A stretch of DNA of 64,000 bases from WJMB01 sp964581465 (GTDB taxonomy: Bacteria; RBG-13-66-14), in NCBI GenBank assembly GCA_964581465.1, contig CAZOOP010000013.1:18544-82543 (forward strand), in the 5' to 3' direction. A program made the position numbers and the translations under genes. How positions within the stretch are numbered: the stretch's first letter is position 1; every line of letters starts with the position of its first letter. The notes beneath the pieces were generated by a model. The model saw nothing but the letters and a program-made list of their open reading frames with translations. It had not been told where the DNA came from and made no database searches. This document shows positions 26,197-34,918 of the stretch, piece by piece.

Positions 26197-26525
26197 GGGA
26201 TTATCACTCGCACCTGAACCGACTCATCCAGCGAATAGATTGTCATTGGTTGCTTTATAGTTCACACTCGCCGCCATTGTTATCCCTTTGCTTGGTGGCG
26301 ATGCACCTGGACCTGCGTTGAGTACCGCCGGAAGCCCGAGGCAGTTGGTCCCGCTCGTGAGTCGACCGCGCTGTGAGTAAATGACCTGCTGACGACGCCC
26401 TATTGCTCGCTTTATCAGCTTAGACCGCTATTCGCTTTCGCTGGTTGACCCCTCGCCGCGGGTGATAACCAGGATCACTTCTTAATGCGTCTTGCTCAAA
26501 TTGCGAATGCTTGGTCCGGTTTCTG
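26197..26525 (+). repeat. R3 repeat, copy 1
   Basis: Begins GGGATTATCACTCGC...GAACCGACTCATCCA and runs through CGCCGCCATTGT, TTGGTGGCGAT, GTTGGTCCCGC and TTCGCTGGTTGAC. A reverse-complement-like end GCGGGTGATAACC at 26458-26471 could mark the right terminus of a 275-bp element; similarity to the copies at 55089 and 59114 continues to about 26525. Confidence 0.65.
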
Positions 26526-26561
26526 GTGACGATTCCTTATCAGGAAAAAGTATTTTAGGGA

Positions 26562-26909
26562 GGGATTATCACCGGATACTGAACCGACGTTATTAACTAT
26601 AAAAAGCGGCTTTTCGAACGGAGGTGCTTTCAAATACCCCGTGATAGGCTTTAGATCGATAAGCCGAAGATTAATCATACCTGCTAAAGCCGCTATTTGA
26701 AAGCGTTTAGTCTCATACTACCTGGTAGGTCCGGGATGCAAATCAGGAGTCGCGACTTCCCGACTCTCAGCGTCCTAGAAGCGCCCACATAGAGCAAGTC
26801 TGGTTTTCCGCCACCAGGCAACGCACAAACAGGGACAACCTGCAACTATAAGCCACTACACATCAAGCTAATAGCGATACGTATCTGTTCAAGCACGTGT
26901 GATAATCCC
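26562..26909 (+). repeat. R2 MITE-like element, best-preserved copy with perfect 11-bp terminal inverted repeats
   Basis: GGGATTATCAC (26562-26572) and GTGATAATCCC (26899-26909) are exact reverse complements; the element is 348 bp and has no open frame of note. The core has CAGGAGTCGCGACTTCCCGA and TCTCAGCGTCC, then TCTGGTTTTCCGCCACCAGG. TTTTAGGGA to the left and TTTTGGGA to the right may be remains of a target duplication. Confidence 0.75.
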
Positions 26910-27015
26910 TTTTGGGATTATTGATCTTGAGCCACCTGGGTGACTCGACGGATGCTGACGCCTCAACAGTTGTTAATCATTCATTTCCTCTTACATTTCC
27001 TCTTAACATGGCAAT

Positions 27016-27341
27016 CATGAAAGGCATCATATAACCTGATCGGACCAGATCAGGCTGCTCGGGAGCGGCGAGCTGGGCCGTTATTTCCTACCGGGACAGA
27101 CTCCGTCATTAATCAGGAGTTCATCTTGTAAACCCTTACTGCTTGTTATTTAAGCACTTGTGAGCCAGTAGCAGTCTGCTGTCAGGGCATACATACGTAT
27201 GCTGATGTCGGGGCAGCAAAAGAACAGGCCCGTGTTGGCCGCCACTTTTTGACTGCCCGTCTCGTGGTAGATTACTGATGATCAGCATCTCTATGAACAA
27301 CAGTATCAAATCACGATCCGGTCCGGTAAGGGCATACTATC
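27016..27341 (+). repeat. R1 dispersed repeat
   Basis: Starts TCATGAAAGGCATCAT...CGGACCAGATCAGGCTG, then GCGGC, CTTACTGCTTGTTAT, AGTCTGCTGTCAGGG, GAACAGGCCCGTGTTGGCC, GCCACTTTTTGACTGCCCGT and ends ATCACGATCCGGTCCGGTAA. Same order as the copies at 33140, 58786 and 62513. Confidence 0.7.
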
Positions 27342-27345
27342 CCAA

Positions 27346-27378
27346 ATAAAAAAACCACCCCGGTGGACGGCGGCGGTT
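27346..27378 (-). terminator. Rho-independent terminator of the ParA gene
   Basis: On the minus strand a stem of AACCGCC paired with GGTGGTT (one GU pair), followed by a run of eight T, 24 bp after the ParA stop. Confidence 0.75.
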
Positions 27379-27401
27379 CGTTTTATTGCTCGACTAATGG
27401 T

Positions 27402-28241
27402 CTATACCGGCTTTTTCCGGCCTTTTCTGAAGTTGACGCAGCGCTGGACGACCTCGTCGGCCAGGCTGGCGAAATCCGAGGAGCCCCGCGAGGCCGGTGA
27501 GTACTCGAAGACGGTTTGGGCGTGGTTGGGCGCTTCGGAGATCTTGCGCGAGTAGCGGATGATGGTCTCGGTCAGCAGCTCGCCGAAGTGTCCCCGGGCC
27601 AGACGCAGGATCGCCCGGTGGGCCTTGTCGAAGCGGTTATAAAAGTTGGGCGCGACCCCGAGGATGTGGGGGGCGTGCTCCGGGGGCAGCTCGCGCAGGG
27701 CGTTGATCGTCTTCACGGCGGTGATCGCCGTCAGGTAGTCGGTCGAAAAGGGAAGAAGAACATGGTCGGCGGCGTAGAGTATGTTGTAGGTGAGTACGTT
27801 GAGCGCCGGGGGGCAGTCGAAGATGATGTAGTCGAGACGGCTCAGACGCGAGAGGATCCGGCCGAGCACATGGTAGCGATCGACGCGCTGATCGATCAGG
27901 CTGGAGATCTCCCAGAGGTCGTAGCCACCGGAGCTGATCAGGACCAGGTTGTCACGCAGCCGCTGCAGGGCGACCTCTTCGCCCATCAACAACTCGGCCA
28001 GCCCTCCGCCGACGGGCTGGAGATTGAAGTAGGTGGCGATGGTGCCCTGGGGGTCGCCGTCGATTAGAATCACGCGCTTGCCCTGCAGGGCAAGCGCCGC
28101 GGATAGGTTGACCGCGGTGGTGGTTTTGCCCGTGCCGCCCTTGGCGATGAAAACGGCGATGGATTCCACGTTCTCGATGACGCCTTTCGTTATCGTTCGA
28201 GTGCGCGGGAGCGTTCCGGTGCTCATGCTGATCATTGCCAC
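27402..28241 (-). CDS. ParA/Soj-family P-loop ATPase, orphan
   Basis: 279 aa from GTG 28241; ATG codons at 28235 and 28226 are also possible, and none has a strong ribosome site. Deviant Walker A AVFIAKGGTGKTTTAVNLS with the signature first lysine, then VILIDGDPQGTIATYF (A' motif), Walker B YIIFDCPPALNVLTYNIL, and a C-terminal half typical of ParA/Soj (LLPFSTDYLTAITAVKTI; GVAPNFYNRFDKAHRAIL). Such ATPases polymerise on DNA and position chromosomes, plasmids or protein complexes. No parB or parS is visible in the flanking 1.5 kb on either side, so cargo positioning other than chromosome partition is possible. Flanked by repeat-rich gaps, ending in a strong terminator. Confidence 0.9.
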   Translation of the reverse strand: MAMISMSTGTLPRTRTITKGVIENVESIAVFIAKGGTGKTTTAVNLSAALALQGKRVILIDGDPQGTIATYFNLQPVGGGLAELLMGEEVALQRLRDNLVLISSGGYDLWEISSLIDQRVDRYHVLGRILSRLSRLDYIIFDCPPALNVLTYNILYAADHVLLPFSTDYLTAITAVKTINALRELPPEHAPHILGVAPNFYNRFDKAHRAILRLARGHFGELLTETIIRYSRKISEAPNHAQTVFEYSPASRGSSDFASLADEVVQRCVNFRKGRKKPV

Positions 28242-28888
28242 AAACCCGCATCTGATGCTCGTTGAGCTGAACAGGACGGGGGTGGGGCTTCCAGCAGGCT
28301 AACGCTCCGGACACTTCTTTCAAGGATGTTGCCCGGTCTAGCCCCAATTGCAATCGCGCGGTCATGCGAGTGGACGATGTTAGCGAAGCTATGTCGATCC
28401 CACAGGCTGTTTAGCTATCGATGTATGGAGCATGAGCCGAGAGCGACTGGAGACCAGACACGCAGCGCAATCAGTTGTTGCTTTACTCGATCCGGCGGGT
28501 TGGCGTACGGGACACCCTGCCGGGCAGTACAGTAACAGGCGGGCTCAGACAAGGCTTGACAAAGGGGAAGGTCCGGCTGGCAGATTGCGTGAGACAAGTT
28601 GTTACGTGGATTAAGCTAGTATAAAGGATGGGCAATGTCAAAGGGCTGATTCGGGTTCGCAGCCCACCGCGGCAGGCGCCTCGACAAGGAACAAGGCTAG
28701 GAACACGGTTAATGAACCCAGTGATAGAGCAGCTCCCGGACGATTTCCACAGAGTGCGCACACGGGTTGCTCCGGGAATGTTCCGCGCCTTCACCTCACC
28801 GGGCGCCTCTGCTATACTTACGCGACCCAGGAGCGTCGGGTGGTCCTGAGCTTTCCAGAGGGCTGTGTTTACGAGACGAGGAGTAGGC
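28242..28888. other. 647-bp intergenic region
   Basis: No gene is supported. It contains the promoter at 28790-28818; the remainder has no recognised repeat. Confidence 0.5.
28790..28818 (+). promoter_or_regulatory. Sigma-70-type promoter for the AI-2E-family permease
   Basis: TTCACC (28790-28795), 17-bp spacer, TATACT (28813-28818), about 70 bp before the GTG start at 28889. Confidence 0.7.
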
Positions 28889-30277
28889 GTGGAAGAAAAG
28901 CACCCAACCGATCAGGGCCCCACCCGCACCGGCCGGGTGCCGCTCTACGTACTGATGGTCATCTTCCTGGTCTTTCTGGCCATCTTCTTCTACTACGTCT
29001 GGGACGTCATCACCCCGCTTTTGATCTGGCTGATCCTGGTCTTCATCCTGATCCCCTTCGCCTCGAATGATCCCCGGGCCGTCGCGCTGATCATCCTGAT
29101 CACTGTCATCGGGCTGATCTACGGTGTGATAAGCCTATGGGACGCCTTCTTCCCCTTCGTGGTCGCCCTGGTGCTGGCCTTCTTCCTCGATCCAATCGCC
29201 GACCGCTTCGACATCTGGTACAATCGCCTGCTCGCCAAGCGCGAGCGCTCCGAGCCGCCCACGGACAAAAAAGGCCTGCGCCTGCGCGCTCTGGCCGCGG
29301 CGACGACGGTGCTTCTGGTCATCGGCGTCCTAGTCGGCGTGGGCTTCCTGCTTGCCCCGACGATCCAGCACGACCTGGATCGGCTGGACGGCTTCAACTT
29401 CAACACTATCCTCGTCGAACTCCAGAGCTGGGTCGACGAGGTCACCGCCGATAATCCCTCACTCCGGGAACCCCTGCAGAACGTCAGCGAGGACCTTAAA
29501 ACCGCCGCCTCCGAAGCTCTGCCCTCGGCCACCCAGGTAATGAATACCGCCTTCGCCCAATTGGGCAACCTGGGCAACCTGATCCTGATCCCCATCTTCA
29601 CCTTCCTGTTGCTGCGCGACGTGGACCGCTTCAAGGCCAAGCTGCGCACCCTGATCCCCCTGCAGCTCAAGAACCGCATCGGCGGTCTGGCCAAGGACGC
29701 CAACCGCGTCTTCATCGGTTTCTTCCGGGCCAAGTCCATCGGCTGCGCCTTCGTGGCGTTATGGGTGGGCACCGGGCTCTACCTGCTCGACGTGCCCTTC
29801 TACGTGCCCATCGCCCTGATCACCGGCGTGCTCAACTTCATCCCCTTCGTCGGCCCCTTCCTCGGGGCGGTAATCGCCGTGCCCGTCTCCTTCCTGGCGC
29901 CGGATCCCATGCTGGCGGCGCTGTTGACCATGGCGCTCTACCTCTCGGCCAACGCCATCGACGGCTACATCCTCGATCCGCTGATCGTCGGCCGCAAGAT
30001 GGGCATCGGACCGGTCCTGCTGCTGTTGGCCGTGCTGGTCGGTTTTGAGTTCGGCCTGCTCTGGGCGTTTATGGCAGTGCCCCTGGCCGCTCTGGTCAAG
30101 ATCATCGCCCTGCAGGTCGAAAGGTATTACCGCAAGAGTCCCATTTACCTGGGTCCGCATAATAAAGCCGACGAGGAGACACTGCGCCAAGAAGAGGAGG
30201 AAAACCTGGCCCAGGAGGAACGCCTGCGGCACAAGCTGGACGATCCCGAGGATGACGTCGCCGACGACAAGCCTTGA
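28889..30277 (+). CDS. AI-2E family (PerM/TqsA-like) membrane permease
   Basis: 462 aa from GTG 28889, preceded by GAGGAG at 5 bp; an in-frame GTG at 28865 lacks such a site. About eight membrane helices in the family layout: a first cluster (YVLMVIFLVFLAIFFYYVWDV, LLIWLILVFILIPFA, LIILITVIGLIYGVISLW, FPFVVALVLAFFLDPIADRF), a central soluble stretch (DRLDGFNFNTILVELQSW), then LGNLILIPIFTFLLLRDVDRFK and the diagnostic IGCAFVALWVGTGLYLLDVPF, ALITGVLNFIPFVGPFLGAVIA and GYILDPLIVGRKMGIGP motifs. The charged C-terminal tail (about 60 aa) is not typical. Members export small molecules such as autoinducer-2 or act in ion/pH homeostasis. Confidence 0.92.
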   Translation: MEEKHPTDQGPTRTGRVPLYVLMVIFLVFLAIFFYYVWDVITPLLIWLILVFILIPFASNDPRAVALIILITVIGLIYGVISLWDAFFPFVVALVLAFFLDPIADRFDIWYNRLLAKRERSEPPTDKKGLRLRALAAATTVLLVIGVLVGVGFLLAPTIQHDLDRLDGFNFNTILVELQSWVDEVTADNPSLREPLQNVSEDLKTAASEALPSATQVMNTAFAQLGNLGNLILIPIFTFLLLRDVDRFKAKLRTLIPLQLKNRIGGLAKDANRVFIGFFRAKSIGCAFVALWVGTGLYLLDVPFYVPIALITGVLNFIPFVGPFLGAVIAVPVSFLAPDPMLAALLTMALYLSANAIDGYILDPLIVGRKMGIGPVLLLLAVLVGFEFGLLWAFMAVPLAALVKIIALQVERYYRKSPIYLGPHNKADEETLRQEEEENLAQEERLRHKLDDPEDDVADDKP

Positions 30278-30325
30278 CACCCACTCCCTGACACGAGACA
30301 ATACCGAGAGAACCAATCGAGAATT

Positions 30326-31318
30326 ATGCGCATCGGCTTACCACGAGTACTGATCCACCACTACCGCTATCTACCCCTGTTCGCAGGTTTCTTCCGCGCC
30401 CTGGGGCTCGAGGTGGTCATCAGCCCACCGACGCGTAAGGACATCGTCAGCCGGGGCATCGCCTCCACTGTCGACGACGCCTGCCTGCCGCTCAAGGTGG
30501 CCTTCGGCCATCTCTTCGAACTGCTCGAGGCCGGGGTCGACCGTATCTTCCTGCCACGACTGGTCAGCCTGGAGCCCGGCTCATCGCTCTGCCCCAAGAT
30601 CATCGGGCTGCCCGACATGGCGCTGAGCTGCGTGGACACCGCCCTGCCCCTGCTGTCCCCCGCCGCCGACGTCAACCGCGGTCTGGGCGGTGTGCTGGAG
30701 ACGCTGGAAGCGGCGGGACGCGAGCTTGGACTCTCCGAAAACGAGATAGACAAGGCCCTCAGCGAAGCAGAGACCGCCCAGGCAACCTTCCGCGCCGACT
30801 GCCTGGCCGGACGCGACCCCGAGGCCCTGCTCGACTCCATCGAGAGCGGCAAGCCCTACCGGGAACCCTCGCAGGGCGACGAGCTCGAGGTGCGGGTCAT
30901 CGGACGATCCTACCTGATCTTCGATCCGGGCAGCTCCCTGGACCTGCTGGCCAAGCTGCGCCGGATGGGCTGCCGGGTGCTGACCCACGAGGCCGTAGAC
31001 CACCGCACCCTGGACCGCGAGCTGGCCGGTTTCAAGCGCGCCCCCTACTGGACGCTGGGTCGGGAAATCCTCGGCGCCGCCGGTTTCTTCCTGCGCCAGT
31101 CCAGCGTCGACGGCCTGATCTTCGTCCCGCCCTTCCAGTGCGGTCCGGCCTCGCTGCTCGAGACGCTCATCGAAGCCCTGGCCCGCAAACATCCCCAGAC
31201 CGGTTACACCACCCTGGTCCTCGACGAGCACACCGGCGAGGCCGGGCTGCTGACACGCCTGGAAGCCTTCCTGGACATGATCCGCCGCCGTAAGCGCCTG
31301 GCCCGATCCAAGGGCTGA
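30326..31318 (+). CDS. CoA-dehydratase activase-related protein (DUF2229-like), short form
   Basis: 330 aa from ATG 30326. N-terminus MRIGLPRVLIHHYRYLPLF followed by a Cys-containing motif STVDDACLPLKVAFGHLFEL and RLVSLEPGSSLCPKIIGLPD matches the DUF2229 part of large 2-hydroxyacyl-CoA dehydratase activators, in which conserved Cys residues are thought to hold an iron-sulfur cluster. The C-terminal half has FVPPFQCGPASLLE and LVLDEHTGEAGLLTRLEAFLD, the latter shared with the protein encoded at 31697. It begins 48 bp after the permease gene. Probably acts with the 31697 and 33719 products as an ATP-driven redox activator; its dehydratase or reductase target is not in the window. Confidence 0.8.
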   Translation: MRIGLPRVLIHHYRYLPLFAGFFRALGLEVVISPPTRKDIVSRGIASTVDDACLPLKVAFGHLFELLEAGVDRIFLPRLVSLEPGSSLCPKIIGLPDMALSCVDTALPLLSPAADVNRGLGGVLETLEAAGRELGLSENEIDKALSEAETAQATFRADCLAGRDPEALLDSIESGKPYREPSQGDELEVRVIGRSYLIFDPGSSLDLLAKLRRMGCRVLTHEAVDHRTLDRELAGFKRAPYWTLGREILGAAGFFLRQSSVDGLIFVPPFQCGPASLLETLIEALARKHPQTGYTTLVLDEHTGEAGLLTRLEAFLDMIRRRKRLARSKG

Positions 31319-31363
31319 TCAACGCGGCCTCGGCTTTCTCAAGATGCGCGCTCACAACGCGAA

Positions 31364-31448
31364 GGCGGCGTTGGCACGTTTCTTGCGAAATGCGACTCCC
31401 CGGGCGCCAGGCCGCGTGCGACTCTGCAAGAAACGTGCCAACGCCGCC
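31364..31448. repeat. H hairpin, copy 2: 23-bp perfect inverted repeat
   Basis: Arms 31364-31386 and 31426-31448 are exact reverse complements around GCGTTGGCACGTTTCTTGC with a 39-bp spacer. Located between the two DUF2229-type genes (gap 31319-31696, otherwise empty). Confidence 0.8.
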
Positions 31449-31696
31449 CCGGTAGCCGAACATCGATAGCTGTTGATACAAGAATGGCCGGCCGAGGCCG
31501 CGCCGTGCTTTTATCCTCTATGATTGGACACTTCTACTTGGTAGCAAGGCGACCTAGTAACTTTCCGCTTCGAAGGTTTATTGGGACTGACAAGGGAAAC
31601 GTCCTAGAATCGCGAACCGGCGCAGGATTCGCGGATGAATCGTGCAAGCGCGCCCCACGGCAGCGCACACCCGAACAGTAAAACGGAAGGCGGCCG

Positions 31697-32806
31697 GTGA
31701 AGCTCAGCTTCCCCCACATGGGCAATATGCACATCGCGCTACGGGTCTTGTTGGAGGCTTTGGGGCGGGAGTACGTGGTGCCACCGCCCTGCTCGAAGCG
31801 CACGCTCGAGCTGGGTGTGCGCCACAGCCCGGAGACGGCCTGTCTGCCGCTGAAGATCAACCTGGGCAACTTCCTGGAGGCCATCGAGGAGGGCGCCGAC
31901 ACCCTGCTGGTCATCGGCGGCGGCGGCCCCTGCCGCTTCGGTTACTACGGTTCGATCCAGGAGCAGATACTCAAGAATCTGGGTTACGACGTCACCTTCC
32001 ACTACTTCAGCCAGGACACCAAAGAAGACTTCATCAACATGTTCCGCACGATCTCGAAGCGCTCCGGTCTGCTGCGTTTATGGCGGGCCTTCCGCTTCGG
32101 TCTGCGCAAGCTCCAGGCCATCGAGTTCGTCGAGGAGTCGGCCCGTCGCGCCCGCTGGCGCGCCGCCGATCCCCGCCGGGCCGAAAAGCTGCAACAGAAA
32201 TACCTCAAGCGCATCGACGACGCCGGTTGGTATCTCTCGCTGCGCGCCGCCGAGATCAGCGCCCGGCGGGATTTCGCCGCCCTGTCCGACCGCGACGACA
32301 AGCCGGAGAAACCACTGCGCGTCGGTGTCGTCGGCGAGCTCTACGTGGTCCTCGAGCGCTTCGTCAACTTCGAGATCGAGCGGCGCCTGGGCGAGATGGG
32401 CGTCTGGGTCGAGCGCCCGGTCTCGCTGTCGGCCTGGCTGCACCACAAGATGACCACGGGCGGTGTCGGCGGCGACGCCGACCGCGAGACGGCCAAGCGT
32501 TACGCGGAGAAGTACCTGGCCTACGACGCCGGCGGCGAGAGCGTGGTCAGCGTCGGCCAAACCGTCCGCATGGCCCGCGAGGGTTACGACGGCGTGGTCC
32601 ACCTGATGCCGTTTACCTGCATGCCCGAGATCGTGGCCCAGAACATCCTCACCCGGGTCTCCAACGAGCTGGGCATCCCGGTGCTGACGCTGATCATGGA
32701 CGAGCACACCGCCGAGGCCGGGATCGTCACCCGGCTGGAGGCCTTTGTTGATTTGCTGGCCCGCAAGCGCGGCCTGACCCGGACCGAGCCGCTGCCGTCG
32801 GCTTGA
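31697..32806 (+). CDS. CoA-dehydratase activase-related protein (DUF2229-like), long form
   Basis: 369 aa from GTG 31697 with GGAAGG upstream. The opening is diagnostic: MKLSFPHMGNMHIALRVLLE, VPPPCSKRTLELGVRHSPET, then ACLPLKINLGNFLEAIEEGA and GGGGPCRFGYYGSIQEQIL, which are the conserved Cys-bearing motifs of the CoA-activase C-terminal module. The second half contains VHLMPFTCMPEIVAQNILT and LTLIMDEHTAEAGIVTRLEA, parallel to the end of the 30326 product, so these two are paralogues. In many anaerobes these modules are fused to the BcrA/HgdC ATPase in one protein of about 1000-1500 aa; here they are separate genes. Confidence 0.85.
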   Translation: MKLSFPHMGNMHIALRVLLEALGREYVVPPPCSKRTLELGVRHSPETACLPLKINLGNFLEAIEEGADTLLVIGGGGPCRFGYYGSIQEQILKNLGYDVTFHYFSQDTKEDFINMFRTISKRSGLLRLWRAFRFGLRKLQAIEFVEESARRARWRAADPRRAEKLQQKYLKRIDDAGWYLSLRAAEISARRDFAALSDRDDKPEKPLRVGVVGELYVVLERFVNFEIERRLGEMGVWVERPVSLSAWLHHKMTTGGVGGDADRETAKRYAEKYLAYDAGGESVVSVGQTVRMAREGYDGVVHLMPFTCMPEIVAQNILTRVSNELGIPVLTLIMDEHTAEAGIVTRLEAFVDLLARKRGLTRTEPLPSA

Positions 32807-33718
32807 ACCGTCCCTGTCTTACGGCCGGTTAATCAACGGCTGCAATATTTCTTAGAAATGAGTTTATCTATCAGCACCAGCATCGGTAACCATAGAGAGC
32901 CGCATCGGTTAATGGCTTCTTGAAACTGCTTCTGCGCAGGGCGTCAACTCTCGAAGGCTGCTGGCCGCAACAGGGGTCTAATCAAACAATTGACTGCAAT
33001 CAGCGTGTCATGCAATCATAGCTTCCATGAGCCTTGAACTGGATCAACAGCTTCCCGATTCCAGTAGTACGTACTACTAGTCGAGGTTATTGTTAAAGTC
33101 GGCGGTACGATAATGACTGCTATATGAGCTATGATGCGCTTAACAGCGATTGGCGTCATGGAACGTGATCGGGCCAAATCAGGCTGATTGGTAGCGGCTT
33201 GCCGGGCGGTGTTTCACTTAGCTGTAATGCACGTTGTTGACCAAGCATGCATTTGGCTTGATCTTATTACTTGTTATTACGACACTTAAGCGTCAGTGGC
33301 AATCTGCTGTCAGGTTGTGGACAAGTGTGGATATCCAGGCTTACCAAGGATGACGCTCTTCTTAGCTGCCACTTTTTGACTGCCCGTTATGTGACAGGCA
33401 CCTGATACCAATCACACCTATTATCAGTGTGATACAATCACGATCAGGTCCGGTCAGGGTATTCGATGCCTAGCGGTTTTTGGGCGAGAAGTGCCGTTCC
33501 GAAAATAGGTAAAAATCCCGATACTTATAGATAAGAGCTGCGTATAGCCACCTGACGCGGACTGAGGTGCTTGGTGCGCGACTATTGAAACAACCGATAC
33601 CCTTGCGCCGTTCATGGAATAGCCCATTTGTCGGCGGCCTCCTGAGTTTGAACAACCCGCCATCAAAACCCGCACTCCAGTTCATTGTTACAAGCAACCT
33701 CCAGTTCGAGGAGCCATC
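32807..33718. other. 0.9-kb intergenic region with an R1 copy
   Basis: Splits the activase gene group. Contains R1 at 33140-33470. 32807-33139 and 33471-33700 show no recognisable feature. Confidence 0.5.
33140..33470 (+). repeat. R1 dispersed repeat
   Basis: Contains CGTCATGGAACGTGATCGGG, CCAAATCAGGCTGATTGG, TAGCGGCTTGCCGG, CTTATTACTTGTTATTACGA, AGTGGCAATCTGCTGTCAGG, GCCACTTTTTGACTGCCCGT and the end CAATCACGATCAGGTCCGGT. Confidence 0.7.
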
Positions 33719-34708
33719 TTGACTGAGCGCTATTATCTCGGCGTCGACGTGGGCTCGGTGAGCACCAATTTCGCCCTGGTCGACGAGGGCGGCGCGGTCT
33801 CCCAGTCCCTCTACCTGCGCACCCAGGGCCGACCAATCGAGACCGTCCAGCGCGGTCTGGCCCAGCTCAACAAACTGCTCGACGGTCGCTCCGATCTCAT
33901 CGCCGGCGTGGGCACAACGGGCTCGGCTCGTCAGCTCACCGCGGTGCTGGTCGGCGCCGATTCGGTCAAGAACGAGATCACGGCCCACGCCATCGCCGCT
34001 GGGCTCGAGATCCCCGGCGTACGCACGGTCTTCGAAATCGGCGGCCAGGACTCCAAGATCATCATCCTGCGCGAGGGCATCGTCGTCGACTTCGCGATGA
34101 ACACTGTCTGCGCGGCGGGCACCGGTTCGTTTCTCGACCAGCAGGCGGCGCGGCTGGACATCGCCATCGAGGAGTTCGGCGGCTACGCGCTCAAGTCGAC
34201 CAGCGCGGTGCGCATCGCCGGACGCTGCACCGTCTTCGCCGAAAGCGACATGATCCACAAGCAGCAGATGGGCCACTCCACTGAGGACATCATCGCCGGC
34301 TTGAGCGAGGCCCTGGTGCGCAACTACCTGAACAACATCGCCCGGGGCAAGGACATCCAGCCCCCGATGGTTTTCCAGGGCGGCGTGGCGGCCAACGTTG
34401 GCATCAAGCGGGCCTTCGAGAAGGCTTTGGGCCACGAGGTCATCGTCCCCGAGCATCACAAGGTGATGGGGGCCATCGGCGCGGCGCAACTGGCGCGTGA
34501 GCGCGTCGAGATCACCGGTTCGACTCGCTTCAAAGGCTTCGACGCCGCCGAGTTCAGCTACCGCACCCGGGGCTTCGAGTGTGGCTACTGCCCCAATGTC
34601 TGCGAGGTCGTCGAGATACTGCAGGACGGCGCGGTGATAAGCCGCTGGGGCGACAAGTGCGGCCGCTGGCAGAACCTGGATGTTCCCAGCCCCGTCGGCA
34701 AGCGCTGA
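33719..34708 (+). CDS. Acyl-CoA dehydratase activase, BcrA/BcrD/HgdC-type ATPase
   Basis: 329 aa from TTG 33719, preceded by CGAGGAG at 5 bp. An ASKHA-fold ATPase: phosphate-1 LGVDVGSVSTNFALVDEGG, then GVGTTGSARQL, adenosine/phosphate-2 VFEIGGQDSKIIIL, and the cluster-binding NTVCAAGTGSFLDQQAARL plus AGRCTVFAESDMIHKQQ, whose two Cys residues coordinate one [4Fe-4S] cluster at the dimer interface in HgdC. The ending VFQGGVAANVGIKRAFE is also typical. Beyond the HgdC core there is a Cys-rich tail (FECGYCPNVCEVVEI, KCGRWQ) as in the large activator family. It uses ATP to push a low-potential electron into a dehydratase or reductase. With the 30326 and 31697 products it makes up a complete activator, split over three genes. 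Confidence 0.92.
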   Translation: MTERYYLGVDVGSVSTNFALVDEGGAVSQSLYLRTQGRPIETVQRGLAQLNKLLDGRSDLIAGVGTTGSARQLTAVLVGADSVKNEITAHAIAAGLEIPGVRTVFEIGGQDSKIIILREGIVVDFAMNTVCAAGTGSFLDQQAARLDIAIEEFGGYALKSTSAVRIAGRCTVFAESDMIHKQQMGHSTEDIIAGLSEALVRNYLNNIARGKDIQPPMVFQGGVAANVGIKRAFEKALGHEVIVPEHHKVMGAIGAAQLARERVEITGSTRFKGFDAAEFSYRTRGFECGYCPNVCEVVEILQDGAVISRWGDKCGRWQNLDVPSPVGKR

Positions 34709-34761
34709 TAAGCCCTGGGCGGCGGATCGACTGAAACCGTCGGAGAAAACCGCCTAAGGTC

Positions 34762-34790
34762 TTGACCTGTCATCAATAATCCGGTAACAT
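34762..34790 (+). promoter_or_regulatory. Candidate promoter for the HU gene
   Basis: TTGACC (34762-34767), 17-bp spacer, TAACAT (34785-34790), about 125 bp before the start. A second -10-like TTATTATC lies nearer at about 34881. Confidence 0.45.
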
Positions 34791-34918
34791 CAAAATTCCT
34801 TACGGTTCTGCATTCTCCAACGTAGAAGACATACGTTTTTCCGGTTGCTGCATACTAGGCTGACTGGTGAATCGCGGGTTGTTATTATCCAACCCGGAGC
34901 GGCTTCAAGGAGTCGGCA

